This document shows positions 8,682-15,674 of a stretch of 64,000 nucleotides of DNA, one piece after another (the stretch's first letter is position 1; each line of letters opens with the position of its first letter). Location of the stretch: positions 3,472,001-3,536,000 of the forward strand of contig NZ_CP104877.1 in the NCBI RefSeq assembly GCF_025452095.1, read 5' to 3'. Both the position numbers and the translations under genes were made by a program. The notes beneath the pieces were generated by a model that ran no database searches, was not told where the DNA came from, and saw only the letters and a list, made by a program, of their open reading frames with translations. The DNA is from Paenarthrobacter sp. JL.01a. GTDB taxonomy: Bacteria > Actinomycetota > Actinomycetes > Actinomycetales > Micrococcaceae.

Positions 8682-10140
8682 CAGCCAGGATTCCCTCGCA
8701 GCTGCGCAGGACCACGCGGCATGCATCCACTGCCGCCGAATCAACCAGCAAGGGATTTTCCGCGATGTGCCGCCAGCGGTCCAAGGCGTCGCGCGTTGCC
8801 CGGGCGATTTCGTCAAGGCCGGCTTCGGGCGAGAGTCCCAGCCGCTGGTGCGGAAGATTTCCCCGGCCGCCCACCAACTGTTCGGCTTCCCGGGACTGCC
8901 CGGGGGTGAGCCCGGCCCCGCCGGTCCGCAGCAAGCCCAGAAGCTTCAATTCCTTGAACTCATGCGCCCCCGCGAGCAACTGTTCCAGCGCGGTTTCGAG
9001 GACGGCGGCCTGCCCCGACCGGGAGCCGCTGAGCAACGATTGCAAACCCACGACGGCGGCACGTGCCTTGAGTGCCTCGGCCCGTGTTTGGAACAGCGAG
9101 TCAACGGTGCCAAGCAACTGGCCCAGTCCGCTGCGCCGTGCCAGTTCGTGCGCCAATTCCGTTGGGCTGTCGATTCCGCCCCGGATCAGGGCCACCGCCA
9201 GCCGGATCCCGAACAGGCCGAACCGTTGAACCAGGGATGCCTTAAGTTCCGGGTCCAAACTGTCCGGCCCGCCCGCCCGCACAAACCGGTCAACCGAGAG
9301 CATCATCTTCTCGCGCTGGTTGCGGTCCAGACGCGCCAGGGCCATGAAAGCATCCACATCGCGTTGGCGCATGGTCCGTGCACTTTGTGCCAGCAAGCCG
9401 GCCACGGGAACAACGCCAAGGGCCAGGGGTTTCAGATTCTCGTCCCGGCTGTACCGGTCCGCGATCACTGCGGCCGAAATCAAGGCATCGATCCGTCCGG
9501 CGCCAATCTCGTCCGCGCGCGACAGGACGGCCAGGGCATTGACAGTCCCGGACTTCCCGGCGGCTGTGTCCTTGAACGATTCCAGGAAGTGCACATCCGA
9601 GGCGTGCAAGTGGCGCATCAGGTAGATCACCGCATCTGCCGCCATGGGCGCGTCCTCCGGAAGCAGGAAGGCAGTGGACCTCCCCGACACCTCGCTCGAC
9701 AAGGAAGCAATGCCGGGAGTGTCGATCAAGGTCAGGTCCTGGAGGCTGGCCGATGGCCAGTCGACCACCAGTTTCTCCACATCCTCCGCTTGGAGTTCCC
9801 CCAACGAAAACACCAAGCGGCCATCTATACGGTTCACCGGCAATGCCCGGGGCTCCCCTGTCAACGGATGAAGGGTGATCCGCGGTGCATGCCCGTAGCG
9901 GTACCAGGTGACGATCCTCGTGCACTCCCCGGCATCCGTCGGAGCGATCTCCTCTCCGATGATGGCGTTCAGAAGTGTGGACTTGCCCGCTTTGACCATC
10001 CCCGCCACTGCGATGCGCAAAGGCCCGGCAAGGCGTTGGTCGAGTTCATCGAGCACTGCCAAGGCGGCCGGGTCCCATTGGTACAGCTCCCGTGCCTGGC
10101 GCAGCAGCTCCGCTGCACCCGCGATCCCGGACTGGATCAT
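8662..10140 (-). CDS. Dynamin-like GTPase, IniC-like
   Basis: 492 residues. N-terminal dynamin-type GTPase: G1 AGMVKAGKSTLLNAI (P-loop G47-S54), G2 threonine in the DAGECTRIVT segment, G3 LIDTPGIASLS, G4 SRADE. The C-terminal part is helical without an obvious membrane hairpin, as in mycobacterial IniC. Bacterial dynamin-like proteins remodel or protect the membrane and often work as cis-encoded pairs; the partner is the gene just upstream. Its ATG overlaps the stop of the IniA-like gene by 4 nt (ATGA), so the two are translationally coupled. Last gene of the cluster. Confidence 0.85.
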   Translation of the reverse strand: MIQSGIAGAAELLRQARELYQWDPAALAVLDELDQRLAGPLRIAVAGMVKAGKSTLLNAIIGEEIAPTDAGECTRIVTWYRYGHAPRITLHPLTGEPRALPVNRIDGRLVFSLGELQAEDVEKLVVDWPSASLQDLTLIDTPGIASLSSEVSGRSTAFLLPEDAPMAADAVIYLMRHLHASDVHFLESFKDTAAGKSGTVNALAVLSRADEIGAGRIDALISAAVIADRYSRDENLKPLALGVVPVAGLLAQSARTMRQRDVDAFMALARLDRNQREKMMLSVDRFVRAGGPDSLDPELKASLVQRFGLFGIRLAVALIRGGIDSPTELAHELARRSGLGQLLGTVDSLFQTRAEALKARAAVVGLQSLLSGSRSGQAAVLETALEQLLAGAHEFKELKLLGLLRTGGAGLTPGQSREAEQLVGGRGNLPHQRLGLSPEAGLDEIARATRDALDRWRHIAENPLLVDSAAVDACRVVLRSCEGILAAMPVAR

Positions 10141-12023
10141 CCCGCCGGAACCGTCGACGACGCCGGAACGGCTTGGGGTGCCGCGACCCCCTCCTCCTGC
10201 AGTTGCCGGGCAACGGCATTCAACGAGTCCACGGCTTTGAGCTGGTTCTTGATCTCCCTGATCCGAAGTTCCCTTTCCGCGGCGTACGTCGCCGCTGCTT
10301 TCTGCGCCGCCGCCACGGATTCGGTGAGGGAACGGTGGTGTTCCTCGGCGATGTCCGTGAAGTGGTCCCTGGTAGCGCGCTGAACCAGCCGCAAGCGGTC
10401 CTTGAGTTGCTTGCCCACCTGGAAGACGACGTCGTCAATCTGCTTCCGCACCAAAATCTTGGCCTCGGACTGCCGCCGCTTGAGCCGTGCCTCCTGCTCC
10501 TCCCGGTACGCTTTGCGGCCCAGCATAAGTCCGGCTCCCACTGACAACGGGTTGATCAGGGCCAAACCGAACAGGCCGGTGAGCAACCCGAACATGAGCA
10601 CCCCACCGTAGGACCCGCGCATGCCGATCAGGATCTTCTGCACCGGCCCCATGCGCCCATCTTCCATGCTTTGGATTTCTGCCACAGGATCCAGCACTCC
10701 CCCGGTATCAGCGACGTGGAGGGCCGGGAGGCCAGTTTCGTCTTCGGAAAAATGCTCCGCGACCTGGCCAGCCAGCCACTGCGCACGCTCGCTGGTCCAC
10801 ACGAACGTATCCGACACCGCGGCGGCGACGCTTTGTTCAAGCCACTTGGCGAACTGCTCCCAGGCCGGGCCCGGATCCCCTTGGTCGATTGCTATCTCGG
10901 CCTCTCGCTGTATGCGGCGGAGGCGGTCCTTCAGGTCGTACTCCATGTCCGCGATGAGGTCGCCTATCCCGTCATTCAGGGTTGTCTGCCAGCGTGCGGA
11001 CTTCTTACGGAGCGCGTCCGCATCCTCCTTTGCCGCGGTCAGGCCGGCAATCATCTGGGGTGTGTCCTCAGGATTTTCCAGGGCAGCGAGTTCGGACCGC
11101 AATGCCAGCGTGAGGTTGCCGGTGACGGATGCGAGGTCGTTGCCCACGGAACGGCGTTGCAGGAGGGCAGCCTCACCAACAATGCTGTTCCGAAGGTAGG
11201 AGATCAGGGCGGGGAACCCGGATTCATTGTTCAGCTCGGTGTCCTGAAGCCGCGCGGCCTGCAGCCGCAGCTCCGACGAGACGGGTAACAGGGGAATGTC
11301 CGGTCCGACATCGGCAAGGTGTCCTTTGTCCAGCTCAGCTATCTGCCGCCATGCCGGATAGAGGTCGGTCTTGGACAGCACGCAGGCCACATTGGGGCTG
11401 ACGCGCATGGCTTGGCGAAGGAACCTCATCTCGGGTTCGGTGTACTCCTGCGATGCGTCCGAGACGAACAGCATGGCATGGGCCGAAGGCAACGCCGTGA
11501 GCGTGGTCAGGGTATGGCTTGAGCCCAGGCCGCCAACGCCCGGGGAATCCACGATGCAGAGCCCGCCTGACAGGAGCTTCCGGGGAAGGCCCACCTCCGC
11601 CGCAAGGATGTTCCGGGTGTTACCGGGGTTGCCTTTTTCCGACACGAAATCCGCCAACGCGGCCAGGTCCACGGGCTGGCGGTCCACCCGCGGCTCGGCG
11701 CCCGGTTCGTCGCCCGTGGCGCTGTCCGATCCCCCCGCGGTGGCCGCCGGAACCAGGACTACAGCCGACGCCGGATCACCGTGCCTGACGACTGTGGGAA
11801 CCGTGGTGGCGATATCGTCATCCACCGGGCAGACAGGGGCGTTCACCAGCGCATTGATGAGCTGGCTCTTTCCCTGTTTGAACTCGCCCACCACAATCAC
11901 CCTGACGCTTGGATCCTGCAGGCGCTTGTGGGTGTTCTCCAGTCGCCGCCGGAGGTCATTCCGCTCACCCGCCAGTGCCATTCCGTGCTCCAACAAGGTG
12001 GTCATGCGTACGGTTTCCGCCAC
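10137..12023 (-). CDS. Dynamin-like GTPase, IniA-like
   Basis: 628 residues from the GTG at 12023, which has AAAGGAAG placed 4-5 nt upstream; a longer reading frame reaching 12164 would overlap iniB and has no SD. GTPase: G1 VVGEFKQGKSQLINAL (G46-S53), G2 in DDIATTVPT, G3 VDSPGVGG, G4 SKTDLY. The C-terminal half has long helices flanking a hydrophobic hairpin (GVLMFGLLTGLFGLALINP) then a basic/coiled tail, the plan of M. tuberculosis IniA, a membrane-acting dynamin. It sits between the IniB-like and IniC-like genes, in the mycobacterial order B-A-C. Confidence 0.85.
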   Translation of the reverse strand: MAETVRMTTLLEHGMALAGERNDLRRRLENTHKRLQDPSVRVIVVGEFKQGKSQLINALVNAPVCPVDDDIATTVPTVVRHGDPASAVVLVPAATAGGSDSATGDEPGAEPRVDRQPVDLAALADFVSEKGNPGNTRNILAAEVGLPRKLLSGGLCIVDSPGVGGLGSSHTLTTLTALPSAHAMLFVSDASQEYTEPEMRFLRQAMRVSPNVACVLSKTDLYPAWRQIAELDKGHLADVGPDIPLLPVSSELRLQAARLQDTELNNESGFPALISYLRNSIVGEAALLQRRSVGNDLASVTGNLTLALRSELAALENPEDTPQMIAGLTAAKEDADALRKKSARWQTTLNDGIGDLIADMEYDLKDRLRRIQREAEIAIDQGDPGPAWEQFAKWLEQSVAAAVSDTFVWTSERAQWLAGQVAEHFSEDETGLPALHVADTGGVLDPVAEIQSMEDGRMGPVQKILIGMRGSYGGVLMFGLLTGLFGLALINPLSVGAGLMLGRKAYREEQEARLKRRQSEAKILVRKQIDDVVFQVGKQLKDRLRLVQRATRDHFTDIAEEHHRSLTESVAAAQKAAATYAAERELRIREIKNQLKAVDSLNAVARQLQEEGVAAPQAVPASSTVPAG

Positions 12024-12077
12024 AGTTCTTCCTTTGCTCACTTCATGTGCTGTTGCCCTATGCCCCGGAGGCCCCGA

Positions 12078-12113
12078 AGTGCCCGGCAGGACGTGGTCCG
12101 GCTGCCGGGCACT
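12078..12113 (-). terminator. Hairpin between iniB-like and iniA-like genes
   Basis: Perfect 11-bp stem AGTGCCCGGCA/TGCCGGGCACT with a 14-nt loop, located about 20 bp after the iniB-like stop and 55 bp before the iniA-like start. No U-run follows, so it may be a partial terminator or an mRNA-stabilising structure that lowers dynamin expression relative to the IniB-like protein. Confidence 0.6.
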
Positions 12114-12135
12114 GCTGGGGGTATCGCGCCTTTTC

Positions 12136-13452
12136 TTAGTCGATCTCGACGTCGTTCTTGGCAACCACTACCGAATCGCTGATGTCGTTGTACTCAACAT
12201 CGAGTTCGTTGTCGGCCACCACAACGTTGTCTTCGACGTTGGTGTAGTCCACGTCCACATCGCCAACGGTGGTTGAGTTGTCCTCGGTGTAGGTCAACTC
12301 GTTGTCTGCCACCACGATCGAATCGTTGATGACATTGACATCGTCCACTTCCACGTTGGTGGAGTAGTCCGGCGAGTAGTCCAGATCCAGTTCGTTGTCC
12401 TGGACCACCACGGAGTCGTTGATGACCTGTACGTCCTCCAGCTCCACATCCACGTCGGTGGAGTTGTCGTTGAAGGAGTTCGTGTTGGTGTTGGTGGTGT
12501 TTGTCGTGTTGGTGGTGGTGTTTGTGTGCGTGGAGCTGTCCTCGTTGAAGGAGTCCCTGATCTTCACATCCACATCGACGTCCGTGTTGTAGGAGTCCTT
12601 GGTGTTGTAGGAATCTTCCGTGTTGTACGAATCCTTGGTGACCGAGTGGTCCGAGTAGTCGTTGCCCACGGATACGTCGTTGTTGTCGCCGCTGGTGTTG
12701 ACGTGGACGGAGTTGTCCACCGAGTGGTCATCGGTGTTGGTGGTAGTTGTTGTGGTGGTGGTGTTGCCCGAGTTCGTGACGTCGTCACCGGCAGCAATGG
12801 CACCGTCACCGGAGGCAGTTACGGCATCCTGGTTGAAGAACTGCGTCACGTCCCCATCGGCCCAGATGTTCTGGTTCACCGACTGGTCCGTGATCGTGTC
12901 GCGGTCGTCGATAGTGGTGGTGTACGAGTAGTTGTTCACCACGTGGACCAGCTGCTGGACTGCGTGGGCGTGGTCATCGTGGCCACCGCCCCAACCACCG
13001 CCGGCACCGCCGCCGCCGTGCTCGTGATCGTCGTCGTGCTCATGGTCATCGTGGCCACCGCCCCAACCACCGCCGGCACCGCCACCGCCGTGCTCGTGAT
13101 CGTCGTCGTGCTCATGGTCATCGTGGCCACCGCCCCAACCACCGCCGGCGCCGCCGCCGCCGTGCTCGGGACGTCCCCCGCCCCAACCGCCGCCGTCGTG
13201 CTCCGGGCGTCCGCCGCCCGTAGTGGCGTGGTTGCCACCGGTGTTGTATTCACGGTCGAACGAGGACCGCGCATTGATGGGCGCGTAGTCCAGGACCACC
13301 GGACGGACGGCGTCCACGTCCGCGGAGGAAACGTCGCGCAGCCCTGCGGCGGCGAGGGCCGCTTCCGGATCACGGACGAAATCTTCGGCGGCATCGGGGT
13401 CGTTGAACAGGCTCATCAGGAACTGCACGAGCTGTTGTGCGAGTGTTGGCAT
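12136..13452 (-). CDS. IniB N-terminal domain protein with low-complexity repeats
   Basis: 438 residues. Residues 1-55 (AQQLVQFLMSLFNDPDAAEDF then DPEAALAAAGL) match the IniB N-terminal domain of mycobacteria. Next comes a Gly/His/Asp-rich block with three 24-residue repeats (GGGGAGGGWGGGHDDHEH...), then about 260 residues almost wholly of Asp, Asn, Thr, Ser and Val with DSYNT hexads and four C-terminal repeats built on VVVxDNELxxxY. No signal peptide or membrane segment is evident. The composition suggests an extended or beta-solenoid-like polymerising protein, possibly metal-binding through the His/Asp block; that is inference. GAGGGAG precedes the ATG. Confidence 0.8.
   Translation of the reverse strand: MPTLAQQLVQFLMSLFNDPDAAEDFVRDPEAALAAAGLRDVSSADVDAVRPVVLDYAPINARSSFDREYNTGGNHATTGGGRPEHDGGGWGGGRPEHGGGGAGGGWGGGHDDHEHDDDHEHGGGGAGGGWGGGHDDHEHDDDHEHGGGGAGGGWGGGHDDHAHAVQQLVHVVNNYSYTTTIDDRDTITDQSVNQNIWADGDVTQFFNQDAVTASGDGAIAAGDDVTNSGNTTTTTTTTNTDDHSVDNSVHVNTSGDNNDVSVGNDYSDHSVTKDSYNTEDSYNTKDSYNTDVDVDVKIRDSFNEDSSTHTNTTTNTTNTTNTNTNSFNDNSTDVDVELEDVQVINDSVVVQDNELDLDYSPDYSTNVEVDDVNVINDSIVVADNELTYTEDNSTTVGDVDVDYTNVEDNVVVADNELDVEYNDISDSVVVAKNDVEID
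12971..13170. repeat. 72-bp tandem repeat inside the iniB-like gene
   Basis: Three in-frame 72-bp units begin at 12971, 13043 and 13115; the third diverges after about 55 bp. Units 1 and 2 are almost identical. They encode the Gly/His/Asp-rich 24-residue repeat, so copy number changes by slippage would keep the frame. Confidence 0.85.
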
Positions 13453-13625
13453 TGGACTGCTCCCTCAAATTCTGTGGTGGGTGGTGATTGGCCCGGCGCC
13501 TTTGCCGGGCTTGCATTCAACGTATTGCCGACGCCAAGGGCCGGGCATCGGGGGTGGTCCCCCTACCTGCTGCCCTGGCGTTAGGGGATCGAGGGGATTT
13601 CCGTTAGGGGGTCGGGGGGTACCCG
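13453..13625 (-). promoter_or_regulatory. Leader/promoter region of the iniB-like gene
   Basis: 173 bp between the LuxR-type gene and iniB-like ATG. It holds the end of a three-fold direct repeat (separate entry), a GCCCGGC..GCCGGGC hairpin at about 13489-13508 and a GAGGGAG SD. I cannot assign a confident -10/-35 pair. Confidence 0.5.
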
Positions 13626-13632
13626 TTACGGA
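13579..13632. repeat. Three direct repeats CGTTAGGGG, possible operator of the cluster
   Basis: CGTTAGGGG occurs at 13579-13587 and 13602-13610, and CGTTACGGA at 13624-13632, with 22-23 bp periodicity (about two helical turns). Each is followed by a G-rich TCG(A/G)GGGG-type stretch. The array overlaps the stop of the LuxR-type gene and lies 130-180 bp upstream of the iniB-like gene. It is a plausible binding site for the adjacent LuxR-type regulator. Confidence 0.5.
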
Positions 13633-15671
13633 GGCGGGTACCCCTCCCCCAATGCCAGGCGCAGCCGGATCAGGAGTTCGGAACGGTTTTCGGCCCCCAA
13701 ACGGCGGCGCATCCGGGCTACGTGGTGCTCCGCCGTGCGCGGCGAAATGTAGATGGCCTCGCCGATCTCACGGTAGGTCTTGCCCTCGAGGATGAGGCGG
13801 CCCACTTTGCGTTCCCTGGCGCTGAGCCCTAAGGGAACCTGCAACCCGGCAGCGCCGCCGTCACCGGCAGGAGACACTTCAGGTGGCGTGGTGGCGCGTT
13901 CGGTAGAGGCAGCTTGGGCAGTTCCTTGGGGATGGATATCGCGGGCACAGGCCAAGAGCCTCACCATGTCCCGCCGCTCGTCGGCATGTGCGGCGGCGTG
14001 ACCGGCCAGGCGTGCGCCTTCCCATGGCTGTCCAACGGTGGCCAAATCGCGGGCGGCAGATTCGACGTCGGACGCTTCAAACCGCCCGGCCAGGACCGAA
14101 ACCCACGCCTTGCCCGCCGCGGCGAGCACGGCGGCCACATGGCCGTTTTCCGACGCCCGGACCAGCGCAGCTGCGTGTGGTGCGAGTTCGGCCGGGCTTT
14201 CAGCCAGGAGCGCAGCCTGCACGGCGGCCCAGTGCACAGGTACGGACCACAAGGGAGCATCCGATACCCGCTCGAGGAACTGCCACACACCCTCCAGGTA
14301 ATGCCCAACCCTGCGTGTCTCGCGCAACCGTGCAGCAGCAATCATCAGCTCACCCCATGGCAGGAGGCTGAAAAGGTCCACGGAGACGTGCATCATGGCC
14401 TCCCGTGCGCGGTCCCAGGCGAGCACCAGCTCGTGGACTTCGCTGCCGCGGCGTGCCAAACCAACGTCCAGGGCGGCCAGGAGGAAGTCGTCCCGGGGTG
14501 AGAGCGCCCAGTGGTTGGCCTTGACCGCCGCATTGATGGACAGACGGGCCTCATCCGCGTTGTCTTGCTGCATGGCAGACCACGCCTGCAGCAGGAAAAG
14601 CCTGGGACGGGCAACATCTCCTCCCTGCCCGGCGGCCAGTGCCGCACTCAACACGGTCTCGGCAATGCCGGGTTCGCCCGTGTGCAGGGCACATATGGCG
14701 GCAAGGGCCGCCGGCGTCTCGGACAGGGGGATTGCTGACCGGGCGGCATTCATCATGTCCGAGGCCCTGATCAATTCGGGAAGTGCCGTTTGTGGTCTGG
14801 GTCCCAGCGTCCGGAGCAGTCCTTGCTGGGTCAAGGACAATGCCACGGCCAGCAGAGTAGGTGAGCCTGGCGGGGATGCCAGAGCTGCCAACTGTTCGGC
14901 TCCGGCAACGTTGCCTGAACCGATCATGGCCACTGCCGCCAGTGGGGCCGAGCTGTCGATCCTGTCCGGACCCAACCACGCATAGCTTTCGGCGCTCCGG
15001 GCCAACATGCCCCGCTGGGCCCATACAGCCGCGGCCACGTCAACAGCCAGGCGAAGGTCCGGGGCGCCGGGAGTACCGAAGAGGCGGTCCACGATCCTGC
15101 CGGCGGTATCCAGGTCCCCCAGGGCTGCTGCCGCCTGCGCCCGTTTGGCCGCTGTGGCGGACTCCTCACCCCCGGCCAGCAGCGCCTCGGCATAGATTTC
15201 TGCTGCAAGGCCCGGGTCGGTATCCACGGCGGCCTCTGCCGCCCGTTCGAGGTCCGCGACGACACGCGGGTCCTGATATCCGTGGCGCGCCAGCTGGCGG
15301 GCCAGGACGCCCAGCGGACGGCCCTGCGCCGAGATCATGTCCAACAGTTCCTTCTGCAGCTCCCGGATCCGCACCGGCGGTGTCACCCTCAGCAGGGCCT
15401 GTTGGACTGTTCCCACTACGGAACCGTCCGGCAGTAGCACTCCGGCATCCTTTGCCGCGCCGGTTATGGAGTTCAGGTCACTATCCACCAGGCTGCCGGG
15501 CAAAAGGGAGGGAAGGGAAAATCCCACGGACAACGCCAGCAGAAGCTCACGCACGGCCTCCGGCTGGCCGGTCAGTTCAGCTGCGGTCTCCCCTTCATGC
15601 GCAGGATCGCCGGGAAGGTGATTGTCCCGTCCGGACGGGAACCGTCTGGACGGGTGGTCGTGTCCCACCAT
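13626..15671 (-). CDS. Large LuxR-type transcriptional regulator
   Basis: 681 residues. The C-terminal 65 residues are a LuxR/GerE HTH (SARERKVGRLILEGKTYREI then IYISPRTAEHHVARMRRRLG). The preceding 600 residues are Ala/Leu-rich helical, TPR-like repeats; I find no Walker A motif, so it is not a complete LAL/STAND regulator. In M. tuberculosis a large LuxR-type regulator gene (Rv0339c) lies near iniB, which supports a role as regulator of this cluster. It starts 3 bp after the Hsp70-like stop, so the two are probably co-translated; ATG 15671 and GTG 15668 are alternative starts. Confidence 0.82.
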   Translation of the reverse strand: MVGHDHPSRRFPSGRDNHLPGDPAHEGETAAELTGQPEAVRELLLALSVGFSLPSLLPGSLVDSDLNSITGAAKDAGVLLPDGSVVGTVQQALLRVTPPVRIRELQKELLDMISAQGRPLGVLARQLARHGYQDPRVVADLERAAEAAVDTDPGLAAEIYAEALLAGGEESATAAKRAQAAAALGDLDTAGRIVDRLFGTPGAPDLRLAVDVAAAVWAQRGMLARSAESYAWLGPDRIDSSAPLAAVAMIGSGNVAGAEQLAALASPPGSPTLLAVALSLTQQGLLRTLGPRPQTALPELIRASDMMNAARSAIPLSETPAALAAICALHTGEPGIAETVLSAALAAGQGGDVARPRLFLLQAWSAMQQDNADEARLSINAAVKANHWALSPRDDFLLAALDVGLARRGSEVHELVLAWDRAREAMMHVSVDLFSLLPWGELMIAAARLRETRRVGHYLEGVWQFLERVSDAPLWSVPVHWAAVQAALLAESPAELAPHAAALVRASENGHVAAVLAAAGKAWVSVLAGRFEASDVESAARDLATVGQPWEGARLAGHAAAHADERRDMVRLLACARDIHPQGTAQAASTERATTPPEVSPAGDGGAAGLQVPLGLSARERKVGRLILEGKTYREIGEAIYISPRTAEHHVARMRRRLGAENRSELLIRLRLALGEGYPPP

Positions 15672-15674
15672 GGG

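Noticed and set aside
12024..12164. Upstream start for the IniA-like GTPase
   Set aside because: It would overlap iniB and read through the intergenic hairpin without an SD; the GTG at 12023 has an ideal SD.
12526..13584. Plus-strand Val-rich open frame opposite the iniB-like gene
   Set aside because: It is the complement of Asp/Asn/Thr codons; the minus frame has the IniB domain, an SD and neighbours.
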